A DNA stretch of 64,000 nt from Sulfitobacter sp. S223 (GCF_025143825.1 NZ_CP083560.1:310001-374000), one strand, 5' to 3'. Shown: positions 52,159-63,687, counted from the stretch's first letter. Program-made: numbers and translations. Notes: generated by a model not told the origin, from the sequence alone.

Positions 52159-52878
52159 ATGACGAATCCAACTGCGGCAATGTTGGTGATAGGGGATGAG
52201 ATCCTCTCGGGGCGCACACGCGACGCCAATATGCACCATTTGGCAGGACAATTGACCGAAGCAGGGATCACGCTGGCAGAGGTGCGGGTCGTCGCAGATG
52301 ACCACGACGCGATCGTTGCCGCCGTGCAGGCGCTGTCCGAAGCCTATGACACAGTTTTCACTTCAGGCGGCATCGGTCCGACCCACGATGACATTACCGC
52401 TGACTGCATGGCTGCCGCTTTCGGTCAAAGCATTGATGTGCGCGATGATGCGCGTGCCATTCTTCAGGCGCATTATGACAAGGCCGGAACAGATTTGAAT
52501 GAGGCGCGGCTGCGCATGGCGCGGATTCCCGCAGATGCCACATTGATCGAAAATCCTGTTTCCTCTGCCCCGGGTTTCACGATCGGAAACGTTCATGTGA
52601 TGGCCGGTGTCCCCAGCGTTTTCACAGCGATGGTTGCAAGTGTTCTGCCAACGCTTACCGGCGGCGCACCGTTGATTAGCAAAACTTTGACAGTGCACCG
52701 CGGAGAAGGGGATATCGCCGGCCCATTGGGCGAATTGGCCCAAGCGTATCCTTCGCTTTCTATGGGCAGTTACCCGTTCATACGCGATGGCAGCTATGGC
52801 GCAAATATCGTTGTGCGCGGCCAGAATGAGGGCTTGCTGGATGAGGCGATGGCAAAGCTGACGGCGGCCTTCGCATGA
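52159..52878 (+). CDS. CinA N-terminal domain protein (molybdopterin-binding fold)
   Basis: The 239-residue protein is the MoCF-like half of CinA: AMLVIGDEILSGRTRDANMHHLA and TSGGIGPTHDDITADCMAAAF. The C-terminal nicotinamide mononucleotide deamidase half of full CinA is missing, as is common in alphaproteobacteria, where that part is a separate gene. The N-terminal half is linked to ADP-ribose pyrophosphatase activity in some homologues. AAGGAGAGG precedes ATG 52159. It overlaps the next gene by four bases. Confidence 0.9.
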   Translation: MTNPTAAMLVIGDEILSGRTRDANMHHLAGQLTEAGITLAEVRVVADDHDAIVAAVQALSEAYDTVFTSGGIGPTHDDITADCMAAAFGQSIDVRDDARAILQAHYDKAGTDLNEARLRMARIPADATLIENPVSSAPGFTIGNVHVMAGVPSVFTAMVASVLPTLTGGAPLISKTLTVHRGEGDIAGPLGELAQAYPSLSMGSYPFIRDGSYGANIVVRGQNEGLLDEAMAKLTAAFA

Positions 52879-53594
52879 ACCCCGATGTAACCAAGCTTTA
52901 TGAAGTAACAGAAGCCACATGGCCGCCGGCTCGAAGCTGGCGTCAGGGCCCGTGGACGCTGCGTGATGGTGCCGGCGGTGGCAAGCGTGTTTCAAGCGCT
53001 ACGGCGAATGGACCCTTCGAGGAGGCGGACATTGATGAAGCCGAGGCTACCATGCGGGCGCATGAGCAACGGCCGCTGTTCATGATACGCGAAGGCGAAG
53101 CGGCATTGGACGCAGCACTTGCGGCACGCGGATATGACCTGATCGATGAGGTGATGCTGTATGTCACCCCGACCGAGACACTGATGGATAAGCCCATTCC
53201 GCGTGTGACCTGCTTCAACATTTGGGAACCGCTGGCGATTATGGCCGAGATTTGGGCACAGGGCGGTATCGGGCCCGCACGGCTGGCTGTTATGGAACGG
53301 GTGCAGGTGAAAACAGGCATCCTGTCGCGCTGGAACGAAAAACCGGCTGGCGTGGCATTTGCAGGGGTGCATGACGGTGTTGCCATGGTGCACGCTGTCG
53401 AAGTTCTGCCGCACCAACGCAAACAGGGCGTTGCCGAATGGATGATGCGGGCTGCCGCATTTTGGGCGGCAAACCATGGTGCCACCCATTTGGCGGTTCT
53501 TTGCGTGACCCAGAACAAACCCGCCAACGCGCTGTATACCAAGCTGGGCTTTACGCCCGCCGGCACGTATCATTACCGCCAATACCCTGAATAA
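52875..53594 (+). CDS. GNAT family N-acetyltransferase
   Basis: A 239-residue GNAT protein. The acetyl-CoA motif region is in VEVLPHQRKQGVAEWMMRAAA, followed by AVLCVTQNKPANALYTKLGF, the last strand and helix of the fold. The N-terminal half is poorly conserved. It is translationally coupled to the cinA-like gene (ATGA), with the AhpD-like gene 11 bases downstream. The acceptor is unknown. Confidence 0.85.
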   Translation: MNPDVTKLYEVTEATWPPARSWRQGPWTLRDGAGGGKRVSSATANGPFEEADIDEAEATMRAHEQRPLFMIREGEAALDAALAARGYDLIDEVMLYVTPTETLMDKPIPRVTCFNIWEPLAIMAEIWAQGGIGPARLAVMERVQVKTGILSRWNEKPAGVAFAGVHDGVAMVHAVEVLPHQRKQGVAEWMMRAAAFWAANHGATHLAVLCVTQNKPANALYTKLGFTPAGTYHYRQYPE

Positions 53595-53605
53595 AGGAGC
53601 CTATC

Positions 53606-54175
53606 ATGGCTGATGAAGCCCCCACCGCCCTAGACCTTCCAATGGTTGATCCCCTGCCACCGGCCACGCAGAAATACTTCGACATTTGCACGGAAAAGCT
53701 CGGGATGATCCCGAATGTGTTGCAGGCCTATGCCTTTGATATCGAAAAGCTCAACACGTTCACGGCGCTCTACAACGACCTGATGCTCGGTGACAGCAAC
53801 CTCAGCAAGCTTGAGCGCGAGATGATCGCGGTCGTGGTGTCTGCTGTGAATCGGTGCTTTTACTGTCTGACTGCCCATGGTGCTGCTGTGCGCGAACTTT
53901 CAGGTGACCCGATTCTGGGAGAGACGCTGGTAATGAATTACCGCGTTGCCGATCTGGATCCAAAAACGCGGATGATGCTGGACTTCGCTGTCAAGCTGAC
54001 CGAGGCGCCAGAGATCATTGAAGAAGACGATCGCGATGCCCTGCGCGCGGTAGGTTTCTCTGACCGTGACATCTGGGACATTGCCTCTGTTGCGGCATTT
54101 TTCAACATGACCAACCGCGTGGCCAGTGCCTCTGACATGCGTCCGAATAAAGCTTATCACGCTCAATCCAGATGA
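53606..54175 (+). CDS. AhpD-like peroxidase-related protein (carboxymuconolactone decarboxylase family)
   Basis: The 189-residue all-helical protein carries the AhpD-type redox motif in VVSAVNRCFYCLTAHGAAVREL: Cys-x2-Cys-x3-His, with a preceding Glu (LEREMIAV). Such proteins reduce peroxides or act as lipoamide-linked redox partners. AAGGAG precedes ATG 53606. The stop overlaps the OmpA-family gene (ATGA). The redox partner is not evident. Confidence 0.88.
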   Translation: MADEAPTALDLPMVDPLPPATQKYFDICTEKLGMIPNVLQAYAFDIEKLNTFTALYNDLMLGDSNLSKLEREMIAVVVSAVNRCFYCLTAHGAAVRELSGDPILGETLVMNYRVADLDPKTRMMLDFAVKLTEAPEIIEEDDRDALRAVGFSDRDIWDIASVAAFFNMTNRVASASDMRPNKAYHAQSR

Positions 54176-55119
54176 GATTGAAGCTTGGTGCGCTGCTGAT
54201 CTTATTGGCGGGGGCAGCTCATGCAGTTGAGCTGCGCCTGCCGACGGGTGCGCGCCAGATGATTGCGCGCGATACGGTGAAAGATCAGTTCTCGGCACCC
54301 GTTGCGCCCTACACGCAGGGAACTCTGCCGGTGCGCGTGATCGAGGGGCCGGTTCTGCGCAGCGCGTGGCGGGTGGATGTGGCCGATCTTACGCCGCTCC
54401 AATTGATCGCGCCCTTGCGCGCGCAGTTGGAGGCAGAGGGGTTTCGCGTAGTCTTGGATTGCGAATCCCAGGTGTGTGGTGGCTATGATTTCAGGTTTGA
54501 AACCGAAGTGCTGCCAGCGCCAAACATGTATGTGAACCTGCGCAGCTATCATGCGCTTACCGCTTTTCTGGGGCCGCAGGATGCCCCCGGGCAGGCTGTG
54601 AATATCATCGCCAGTAGCTCCAGCGGCGCGTCCTTTGTGCAGATCATTCAAGCCGGAGTCGCCGCGGAAGAGTCTGCGGTTCAGCCGGTGGCATCTGTTC
54701 CAGAGGCAGTAACGCCAGTAAGCGAGCCGCCGGTAGCCGAAGTTGGCAGCGTTGCACAGTCGTTGACGCGGGACGGTCATGCGGTCCTTGCAGCGCTGGA
54801 TTTTGAAAGCGGCACGTCGGATTTGGGGCCGGGGCCGTTTGCGGTTCTTGAAGAACTGGCTGGCGCGATGCGCACAAATCCCGACATGCGCATCGCACTG
54901 GTCGGGCATACCGACAATGTCGGCAGTCTGGAGGGGAACGTTGCCCTGTCGGTTAGCCGCGCGCGATCAGTGCGGCAACGCATGATTGATGCCTACGGGA
55001 TCGCACCTGCGCGATTGCAAGCACAGGGCATGGGGTTTCTCGCACCCTACACGACCAATGCAACCGAAGACGGCCGCGAGGCCAACAGGCGCGTTGAAGC
55101 TGTGGTGTTGGCCGAATAG
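54172..55119 (+). CDS. OmpA family protein with N-terminal secretion signal
   Basis: A 315-residue exported protein: signal peptide (LGALLILLAGAAHAVEL), a unique domain (about 20-170) with one Cys pair (LDCESQVCGGY), a Pro/Val/Glu-rich linker (about 170-200) and a C-terminal OmpA domain (about 205-315) with ALVGHTDNVGSLEGN and NRRVEAVVL, which binds peptidoglycan. It is the last of four coupled genes beginning with the cinA-like gene. Confidence 0.9.
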   Translation: MRLKLGALLILLAGAAHAVELRLPTGARQMIARDTVKDQFSAPVAPYTQGTLPVRVIEGPVLRSAWRVDVADLTPLQLIAPLRAQLEAEGFRVVLDCESQVCGGYDFRFETEVLPAPNMYVNLRSYHALTAFLGPQDAPGQAVNIIASSSSGASFVQIIQAGVAAEESAVQPVASVPEAVTPVSEPPVAEVGSVAQSLTRDGHAVLAALDFESGTSDLGPGPFAVLEELAGAMRTNPDMRIALVGHTDNVGSLEGNVALSVSRARSVRQRMIDAYGIAPARLQAQGMGFLAPYTTNATEDGREANRRVEAVVLAE

Positions 55120-55141
55120 ACCGTTATCAGTAGCTCCAAAG

Positions 55142-55175
55142 AAAAAGCCCCGGAAACGCTCGCGCGAAACCGGGG
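55142..55175 (-). terminator. Intrinsic terminator of the LysR gene
   Basis: On the minus strand CCCCGG and CCGGGG enclose a GC-rich loop containing CGCGCGAGCG, followed by CTTTTTC. It lies 37 bases beyond the lysR-type gene stop. Confidence 0.7.
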
Positions 55176-55211
55176 GAAGTGCACCAAGGGAAATGGTGTC
55201 GGGTATCTGGC

Positions 55212-56117
55212 TTACCAGTCGCTTGGGCCTTTTTCGGCGAAAGCGTGGACCAGAAAATCGATAAATGCGCGCACTTTTGGCTGGGTGAAACGTCCTGGCG
55301 GATAGACTGCATAGATGCCTTGCGTCTCAATCGGAAGATCAGGGATCGCGTCTTCGATGAGACCCTTTTCCATCGCGTCCGAATAGAGAAAGCTGGGAAG
55401 ATAGGCGATGCCAAGGCCAGAGATGGCAGCGTTCAGCAGGGATTGCCCATCATTGACTGACAGCCAGCCTGCGGTGCGCACTTGGCGTTTTTCGCCCGAC
55501 GGTGCGGTCAGTTTCCAGACATTGCCGCTGGACTGGTTTGAATAATGCAGCAGCTTGTGATCGTTCAGGTCGTCGATCTTTTCAGGGCGACCATATTTCT
55601 CAAAATAGGCGGGTGAAGCGATCATGCGTTTGGTCGTCTCGGTGAGTTTGCGAGCCCGCAGGGTGCTGTCTTCCAGCTCCCCGATCCGCACGGCCATATC
55701 GAAGCCTTCAGAGATCAGTTCAACGTATCGGTTGTTAAGGACCATGTTGACGGTGATATCGGGGAAGTCGCCGAGAAACTCTGACAGCACAGGAGAGAGG
55801 TGGTTTACACCAAAATCTGTCGCGACTGAGATGCGCAGCAGACCAGAAGGCGCGGATTGCATCGATGTGACCAATGCATCTGCTTCACCGGCATCATTCA
55901 GAACCCGTCGCGCCCGGTCATAATAGGCAAGGCCAATCTCGGTCGGAGACACCCGGCGCGTTGTCCGGTTCAGAAGACGCGCGCCAAGGCGAGCCTCAAG
56001 GGAGGAGACATGTTTCGAGACGGCAGATTTCGAAATCCCCATCTTTTTGGCAGCGTCGGTAAAGCCACCCTGATCAACCACGGTGGCGAACGCTTCCATT
56101 TCTGTAAGGCGGTCCAT
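55212..56117 (-). CDS. LysR family transcriptional regulator
   Basis: The 301-residue LTTR has the N-terminal helix-turn-helix MEAFATVVDQGGFTDAAKKMGISKSAVSKHVSSLEARLGARLLNRTTRRVS and a C-terminal two-lobed effector domain. Of the divergent or neighbouring genes none is an obvious target: the zinc-transporter gene upstream points the same way 147 bases off. The subgroup resembles the quorum/stress LTTRs that act on quinones or on their own gene; ligand and targets are unknown. Confidence 0.92.
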   Translation of the reverse strand: MDRLTEMEAFATVVDQGGFTDAAKKMGISKSAVSKHVSSLEARLGARLLNRTTRRVSPTEIGLAYYDRARRVLNDAGEADALVTSMQSAPSGLLRISVATDFGVNHLSPVLSEFLGDFPDITVNMVLNNRYVELISEGFDMAVRIGELEDSTLRARKLTETTKRMIASPAYFEKYGRPEKIDDLNDHKLLHYSNQSSGNVWKLTAPSGEKRQVRTAGWLSVNDGQSLLNAAISGLGIAYLPSFLYSDAMEKGLIEDAIPDLPIETQGIYAVYPPGRFTQPKVRAFIDFLVHAFAEKGPSDW

Positions 56118-56264
56118 GTTGCCGTCCCCTTCTATTCATATTTCAAGGGTGAGCTATGAAGTCCGAATGGGGCGCAATCTGGGCAGGGGTGAGACAGTAG
56201 CAAGGTAATTGCAGAACCGTTGCAAGGCGGGAAACAGGAGAACAGTGTGTTTCAGGCGCAAAAA

Positions 56265-57200
56265 TCAGATCCAGCGCATGCGGCGAATGACCAGAACGAG
56301 GATCAACGCCAGCACGGTCATCGAGAGGCATAGAATAGAAAATGCCCACGGGCTGTCGATGCCGGGCATACCGCCGACGTTCACCCCGAACAGGCCTGTT
56401 AGAAAGCTGATGGGAAGAAAAATGCCTGCGCCGACGGACAAAAGGAAACTGTTGCGCGCCTGTCTGCGGGCGACATCAAGATCATGGTCATCCTGAACCG
56501 CAACCAAGCGGTCGCGAAGCGCGTCCAGTTCCTCCACGGCCATTGTTGTCCGGTTTGCCAGTTCACGCAGGGCAGGTCGGCTGTCAGGTGGCATAAGTGT
56601 TTCGGTCGCAAGTTTGTTCAGTGCAGCACGTTGAGGGTCTAGATACCGACGCAAGCGGATGACGCGTCGGCGGCTTTGGGTCAGCTCGGTCGGGATGGGG
56701 GTTTCGTCGTCCTCCAGATCGGCTTCGAAGAACTCGGTCAGCTTTGCAATGCTTGTGACCTCTGATTGCACGCGACCCGTCAGGCGGGTGACAAGTTCAG
56801 AGATGAATTGTGCCGGATGTGTAGGTGCCATTTGTGCCTGGGCGTTTTGGCGAATGTCCTCAATCGCGAAGACGCGGCGCAGGCGTACTGTAATCACGAC
56901 AGCGTCCGTGACCCACATACGGATCGAAACCATTTCCTCGGCTGGTTGCCCATCGTTCATGTTAATGCCGCGCAGGTTCAGGATCAGCCCACCATCAAAG
57001 CCGTCACAGCGCGGACGGGTTTCAGGCTGCAGCAGGGCACCCGCGGGAATTTCCGGTAGATGGGTTTCGGTCCATTGATGCAAAAGAGGATCGGAGAGAT
57101 CGAAGTGCCACCAGCGATAGCGTGCGGCACCCGTGAGGTTCGTGTCGGTGGGGATGGTTGTGCTGCCATCCTCAGCGATGTCGAAAACGCAGATCGGCAT
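56265..57200 (-). CDS. CorA family zinc transporter, ZntB-like
   Basis: The 311-residue protein has a cytoplasmic helical funnel (about 1-245) and two C-terminal helices. The loop after TM1 reads GVNVGGMPGID, the ZntB variant of the CorA GxN motif, pointing to zinc transport rather than magnesium. The basic RRMRW tail is usual. AAGGA precedes ATG 57200; an ATG at 57230 is less likely. It is monocistronic. Confidence 0.88.
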   Translation of the reverse strand: MPICVFDIAEDGSTTIPTDTNLTGAARYRWWHFDLSDPLLHQWTETHLPEIPAGALLQPETRPRCDGFDGGLILNLRGINMNDGQPAEEMVSIRMWVTDAVVITVRLRRVFAIEDIRQNAQAQMAPTHPAQFISELVTRLTGRVQSEVTSIAKLTEFFEADLEDDETPIPTELTQSRRRVIRLRRYLDPQRAALNKLATETLMPPDSRPALRELANRTTMAVEELDALRDRLVAVQDDHDLDVARRQARNSFLLSVGAGIFLPISFLTGLFGVNVGGMPGIDSPWAFSILCLSMTVLALILVLVIRRMRWI

Positions 57201-57295
57201 GGCGCGTCCTTTGTCTATGGCCTGTCCCATTGTCGACCTGCTGCGAGTGTGTTGCAAGTGCGGTTTGGGGTAAGGCCAGCGTTTCCCGGGAAAAC

Positions 57296-57329
57296 GAGTC
57301 CCCCGGGATGCTTTCGACTAGACGAAACA
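57296..57329. repeat. Degenerate copy of the CCCCCGGGATATTTT intergenic element
   Basis: GAGTCCCCCGGGATGCTTTC, continuing into GACTAGACGAAACA, aligns with the core at 34769-34801 (ACTCCCCCGGGATATTTTCG, then GCCAAAAGAAATG) with several changes. A short palindrome, GTTTCCCGGGAAAAC-like, lies just upstream. It sits at the 3' side of fadH. Confidence 0.5.
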
Positions 57330-57333
57330 GGGA

Positions 57334-59436
<2,103 letters not shown>

Positions 59437-59513
59437 TCAGGGCCGGGCTGCTTCCGGTCTAGGGGGGAGTGTTGTAGGGTCTGGTAAGCATCGGATTAGA
59501 GGACTGGACGGGC

Positions 59514-59996
59514 ATGACACCGGAAGAGATCAAGAAGTTACCGTATCGGCCTTGTGTCGGGGTTATGTTGGTAAATGCGACTGGCGAAGTGTTCGTTGGG
59601 CAACGGTTGGACAGGGATACCGAAGCTTGGCAAATGCCGCAGGGCGGGGTCGATCCGGGAGAAGACCCGCGCGATGCGGCGCTGCGCGAGCTTGAGGAAG
59701 AGACTGGCATCACGCGTGATCTGGTGCGGGTCGAAGCGGAAACCGCTGAATGGCTGCCCTATGATCTGCCGCATGACCTTGTACCACGAATCTGGAAGGG
59801 GCGCTTTCGCGGACAGGAACAGAAATGGTTCTTGCTGCGCTTTCAGGGCCGCGATGATCAGGTCAAAATCCAGACTGAACATCCGGAGTTCAGCGAGTGG
59901 CGCTGGCTGGAGGCCGATGCGATGCTTGAAGGGATCGTTCCGTTTAAACGTGAAGTCTATGCGCGGGTGCTGGGCGAATTCGGTGAATTGCTTTGA
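59514..59996 (+). CDS. rppH: RNA pyrophosphohydrolase RppH
   Basis: The 160-residue Nudix enzyme trims 5' triphosphates from mRNA, opening it to RNase E. The start [21 protein letters not shown] and Nudix box [23 protein letters not shown] are characteristic, as is [13 protein letters not shown] overlap couples it to the next gene. It is divergent from fadH across 152 bases. Confidence 0.94.
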   Translation: MTPEEIKKLPYRPCVGVMLVNATGEVFVGQRLDRDTEAWQMPQGGVDPGEDPRDAALRELEEETGITRDLVRVEAETAEWLPYDLPHDLVPRIWKGRFRGQEQKWFLLRFQGRDDQVKIQTEHPEFSEWRWLEADAMLEGIVPFKREVYARVLGEFGELL

Positions 59997-60478
59997 AATC
60001 GGCGGTCTTCGCTCTGCTCATCGCCTGTATGCCGGTTGCGGCTACGGCATTGTCGTGCATGCCGCATTCGGTAGAGGCCGCGTTTCTGGAGGCGCAGGCA
60101 GACGAGGCGCTGTTTATCGTTGTCCGTGGGCAACTATCCTTTGATGATCAAAAGCTGCCTAAGGTTGACTTCGAAAACCAGCAGGCGACTCCGGAGATGA
60201 CGCTGATTGAGGCACAGTTCACGGGAAATTCGTTGTCCCGTAACGGTTTTTCGACCCCGTTTGACCGACCGGTAACATTGGCGGTTGCCTGCTATGGCCC
60301 ATGGTGCGCGAATGTTAAGGATAGCTCTGACGTTCTAGCGTTTGTAGAGCTTGACGCTGATGGCGAAGTGATCGCGACTAATCCTTGCGGCGGTTACCTA
60401 TTTTCCAACCCCACGCAAAAGATGATCAGCGCGGTGAAAGCTTGCTTTGGTGGAAAAACCTGCAAGCCCTCTAGATGA
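59993..60478 (+). CDS. Secreted protein of unknown function
   Basis: A 161-residue exported protein with signal peptide ([19 protein letters not shown]) and six to seven Cys in the mature part, including CYGPWCANV and CFGGKTC at the end, so disulfides are likely. The start codon appears to be TTG 59993, overlapping the rppH stop (TTGA), a coupling signal like the ATGA overlaps elsewhere. The 3' end overlaps the convergent GNAT gene by eight bases. No family recognised. Confidence 0.7.
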   Translation: MKSAVFALLIACMPVAATALSCMPHSVEAAFLEAQADEALFIVVRGQLSFDDQKLPKVDFENQQATPEMTLIEAQFTGNSLSRNGFSTPFDRPVTLAVACYGPWCANVKDSSDVLAFVELDADGEVIATNPCGGYLFSNPTQKMISAVKACFGGKTCKPSR

Positions 60479-61061
60479 TCGGTATAGCCGGGCTAGCCGT
60501 TTTAGGGATCACGCCGGTTGTTCGCGGGTCATCGTCAATCTCGACCTCGCGTTTGTACGCTGTAAAACCTGAGCGGCGATAAAATTCCAAAGCTTGCGGG
60601 CTATCGCTTGTGCATGTGTGCACATGAAAGCGGTTGATGTCGGCATCCCATGCCCGCGTAATCGCCTGATTCATCAGATAGCGGCCTGCACCGGAGCCGA
60701 TAAGCTTGAAGGTCAGGCCGAAATAGGCCAGCTCACATGCACCTGCTGTGCGGAAATCAAGTTCCAGCAGGGCTTCGTCGACGCCGTTTTTTGACAGGGT
60801 GAAAAAGGCGATTGCCGGATCGTCAAGGATGGCCTGAAGTGCGGTATCAGACAGTTTGTGCCGCCCGTACCAAAGCCAATCCAGCGTGCCGACGCGGGTG
60901 AAAATATCACGGTACCAGTCCAGTGTGGGCGTCACTTGGCGGAATGTGATGCCTTTCGGCAGCTCTATTTGTTTCGTGTCCGGGCGCGCGTGCATCTCAA
61001 GGTGCGTGACGATCACAGCCAACTTGTTTGGCGGCACATTATAAGATCCGTTTTCGAGCAT
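60471..61061 (-). CDS. GNAT family N-acetyltransferase
   Basis: A 196-residue acetyltransferase: ELAYFGLTFKLIGSGAGRYLMNQAI is the acetyl-CoA binding strand-turn-helix, and TSDSPQALEFYRRSGFTAYKREVE the final strand. ATG 61061 overlaps the adenosine kinase stop by one base (TAATG), so it is the last gene of an nth-adenosine kinase-GNAT operon. Substrate unknown. Confidence 0.85.
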   Translation of the reverse strand: MLENGSYNVPPNKLAVIVTHLEMHARPDTKQIELPKGITFRQVTPTLDWYRDIFTRVGTLDWLWYGRHKLSDTALQAILDDPAIAFFTLSKNGVDEALLELDFRTAGACELAYFGLTFKLIGSGAGRYLMNQAITRAWDADINRFHVHTCTSDSPQALEFYRRSGFTAYKREVEIDDDPRTTGVIPKTASPAIPII

Positions 61062-62053
61062 TAGACGAGACCTTCACGCCGGAAAATCTCCATCATGTCC
61101 GTGGCCGGGCGCGGTCCGACGTGGGAGATTACTTCGGCACCACAGAGGTTGCCCATGCGTCCGCACGTCTCAAGGTCGCGGCCGGTTGCCATGCCGTAGA
61201 TGAAGCCAGCGGCGAATTGATCGCCTGCGCCTGTGGCATCGACGGGGGTGATGCGGGCGGGGGCGGGGATGTCTACACGTTCACCTTCACGGATCAAGGT
61301 CACACCATCGCCGCTGCGGGTGCAGACCATGATTGGGCAGAGGGCGGCAGTTTTGGCCATGGCCTCTTCGAGATCATCGGTTTCGAACAGGGATTTGATC
61401 TCCGCTTCGTTGCCGATCACAAAGTCCAGCTCGTGTTCGATCATCTGAAGGAAGTCGGCGCGGTGACGCTCGACGCAGAAGGGGTCGGAGATGGTAATAC
61501 CAGCCATGCCGCCGCCTGCTTTGGCCGCGCGGGCCGCTTCGCGGAAGGCGGTTTTGCCTGCGTCATGATCAAAAAGATACCCTTCGAGAAACATGATCTT
61601 GGCGTTGCCGGCAACTTTGGTCGGGACATCTTCGGATGTGAGGCCAGTGGAAATGCCCAAATAGGTGTTCAGCGAGCGTTCTCCGTCCGGAGTAACAAAA
61701 ATCATGCAACGCGAGGTGGGGCGGTCGCCGCCAGCGACGGGCGGGTTCACGAAGTCGATGCCGTTGTCGGTCATGGCATCCGCATAGAATTTGCCCAACC
61801 CGTCATCGCGCACACGTCCGATAAAGGCGGTTTTCAGGCCCAATGCACCGACGCCCGCGATGGTGTTCGCCACAGCGCCACCAGGCGTTTGCAGGCGGTC
61901 GTTCATCGCAGCATAAAGTTGCTCTGCACGGTCCTGTTCGATCAGTTGCATGATGCCTTTGTCGATGCTCATGTTTTCGAGAAACGTATCATCCGCATGG
62001 GTGATTACATCTACAACGGCATTGCCGATCCCGACGAGGTCATAGGTCTTCAT
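61061..62053 (-). CDS. Adenosine kinase (PfkB family)
   Basis: The 330-residue PfkB-type kinase has GIGNAVVDVITHADD at the start, the GGAVANTIAGVGALG substrate motif and the ATP/anion-hole motif VDATGAGDQFAAGFIYG. This form is annotated adenosine kinase in alphaproteobacteria; the substrate could also be another nucleoside or sugar. ATG 62053 overlaps the nth stop (ATGA). It lies between nth and a GNAT gene on one transcript. Confidence 0.88.
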   Translation of the reverse strand: MKTYDLVGIGNAVVDVITHADDTFLENMSIDKGIMQLIEQDRAEQLYAAMNDRLQTPGGAVANTIAGVGALGLKTAFIGRVRDDGLGKFYADAMTDNGIDFVNPPVAGGDRPTSRCMIFVTPDGERSLNTYLGISTGLTSEDVPTKVAGNAKIMFLEGYLFDHDAGKTAFREAARAAKAGGGMAGITISDPFCVERHRADFLQMIEHELDFVIGNEAEIKSLFETDDLEEAMAKTAALCPIMVCTRSGDGVTLIREGERVDIPAPARITPVDATGAGDQFAAGFIYGMATGRDLETCGRMGNLCGAEVISHVGPRPATDMMEIFRREGLV

Positions 62054-62703
62054 TCGGTTTTGTCCTTGTATTGGCAGAGGTCTTTGATGATGCAGGTGCG
62101 GCACTGTGGTTTGCGCGCCTTGCAGTGATAGCGGCCATGCAAGATGAGCCAGTGATGGGCATGAAGCTGGAAGTCGGCGGGGATGTTATCCTCGACTGCA
62201 CGCTCCACGGCCTCGACGGTTTTACCCGGTGCGATGCCTGTGCGGTTGCCGACACGAAAAATGTGGGTGTCCACCGCTTGGGCGGGTTGGTGCCACCACA
62301 TGTTCAGAACTACGTTCGCGGTTTTGCGTCCGACACCCGGCAGCGATTGTAGAGCTGCGCGGGAATTTGGGACCACGCCGTCATATTCATCCACCAATAT
62401 CTGGCTCAGCTTGATGACGTTCTTCGCCTTCTGGCGGAACAGGCCGATGGTCTTGATATGCTCGGTCAGACCTTCGAGCCCCAGATCCAGCATTTTCTGC
62501 GGTGTGTCAGCGATTTGGAACAGGGCGCGGGTTGCTTTGTTTACACCGGCATCCGTGGCCTGCGCTGACAGGGCCACTGCCACGACAAGCGTATAGACGT
62601 TTACATGATCCAGCTCGCCTTTCGGCTCTGGTTCAGCCTCTTGAAACCGCTCCATTATGGCGCGGATGGTGTGATAATCGAGCTGTTTTGACGCTTTTTC
62701 CAT
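62050..62703 (-). CDS. nth: Endonuclease III
   Basis: A 217-residue DNA glycosylase/AP lyase for oxidised pyrimidines. Helix-hairpin-helix LPGVGRKTANVVL supplies the catalytic Lys, AVDTHIFRVGNRTG the catalytic Asp, and CKARKPQCRTCIIKDLC the 4Fe-4S cluster ligands. Length is normal. ATG 62703 is used. It is divergent from the AraC-MGMT gene across 62 bases, so two DNA repair genes share one short promoter region. Confidence 0.96.
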   Translation of the reverse strand: MEKASKQLDYHTIRAIMERFQEAEPEPKGELDHVNVYTLVVAVALSAQATDAGVNKATRALFQIADTPQKMLDLGLEGLTEHIKTIGLFRQKAKNVIKLSQILVDEYDGVVPNSRAALQSLPGVGRKTANVVLNMWWHQPAQAVDTHIFRVGNRTGIAPGKTVEAVERAVEDNIPADFQLHAHHWLILHGRYHCKARKPQCRTCIIKDLCQYKDKTE

Positions 62704-62765
62704 GGGCGGAAGGTATGCGCATGTTTCGGGTCGCGTGCAAGCGGGCAGGGGCATATTATGGTTGT

Positions 62766-63632
62766 ATGAAACAGATGCCGCAAAGTACGAATATTCCCGA
62801 GAACACCTACCACTACGGTGTCATTGCACGTGCGATCACACTGATTGACTGTGCCGAAGACCCGCTGTCGCTTGACGCGCTGGCCGCTCAGCTTGGAATG
62901 AGCACTGCACATTTCCAGAGGTTGTTCTCGGCGTGGGTTGGCGTTTCGCCCAAGCGCTATCAGCAATATCTGACGCTGGGCCATGCCAAGGCGTTGCTTC
63001 GTGCGCGGCTCACTACATTGGAAGCGGCGCACGAAGCGGGGCTGTCTAGTACGGGCCGTCTGCATGATCTTTTTGTGCGCTGGGAGGCAATGAGCCCCGG
63101 GGAGTACGCCAGTGGTGGGGCGGGGCTGGAGATTTCTTGGGGCTGGTTTGATAGCCCTTTCGGAGCCGTTCTGGTGATGGGCACTGACAAGGGGATTTGT
63201 GGCCTGTCGCTGGCAGCCGAGATGGGCGAGAATGCCGCAATGGCCGATTTGCGGGCGCGGTGGCCAGCCGCAACCTTTACCGAAAACCCGCAGCGGCTGC
63301 GCCCTTGGGTCTTGGCGGCTTTCGGAATGGACCGAACCCTTGATAAGGCTCCGCTATACCTCATTGGAGCACCCTTTCAGATCAAAGTATGGGAGGCGTT
63401 GCTAAAGCTGCCGGAGGGGCAAGTCACAACTTACGGTGAAATAGCCAAGGCCATTGGCACACCCAAGGCCGTGCGCGCGGTTGGTACGGCTGTCGGGCGA
63501 AACCCGATTGGGTATCTTATTCCCTGTCACCGGGTATTGCGCAAATCGGGTGAGCTGGGCGGCTATCATTGGGGGCTACCTATCAAACGCGCGATGTTGG
63601 GGTATGAGGCGGCGCGCACAGAGTGCCGCTGA
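62766..63632 (+). CDS. AraC-methylguanine methyltransferase fusion (Ada without its N-terminal domain)
   Basis: The 288-residue protein joins an AraC-type helix-turn-helix region (about 15-105; LDALAAQLGMSTAHFQRLFSAWVGVSP) to an O6-methylguanine-DNA methyltransferase domain (about 115-285) with the acceptor Cys254 in IPCHRVLR and PEGQVTTYGEIAKAIG. The zinc/phosphotriester domain of Ada is missing, so self-activation by methyl transfer to that domain cannot occur. It repairs alkylated guanine. It is divergent from nth. ATG 62766 is the sensible start; a longer frame has no family support. Confidence 0.9.
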   Translation: MKQMPQSTNIPENTYHYGVIARAITLIDCAEDPLSLDALAAQLGMSTAHFQRLFSAWVGVSPKRYQQYLTLGHAKALLRARLTTLEAAHEAGLSSTGRLHDLFVRWEAMSPGEYASGGAGLEISWGWFDSPFGAVLVMGTDKGICGLSLAAEMGENAAMADLRARWPAATFTENPQRLRPWVLAAFGMDRTLDKAPLYLIGAPFQIKVWEALLKLPEGQVTTYGEIAKAIGTPKAVRAVGTAVGRNPIGYLIPCHRVLRKSGELGGYHWGLPIKRAMLGYEAARTECR

Positions 63633-63687
63633 CACAGCTTTGGGTGCGCGGGTTGTCGCTTACTCTCCGCAAAGTGACGTGTTGTTG

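Noticed and set aside
61028-62128. 366-codon plus-strand frame opposite the adenosine kinase gene
   Set aside because: The opposite strand holds complete PfkB motifs and operon overlaps; the plus frame has low-complexity Gly/Asp/His-rich sequence and no family.
62502-62765. N-terminal extension of the AraC-MGMT gene
   Set aside because: The extra 88 codons run antisense into nth and have no family match; ATG 62766 gives the normal protein.
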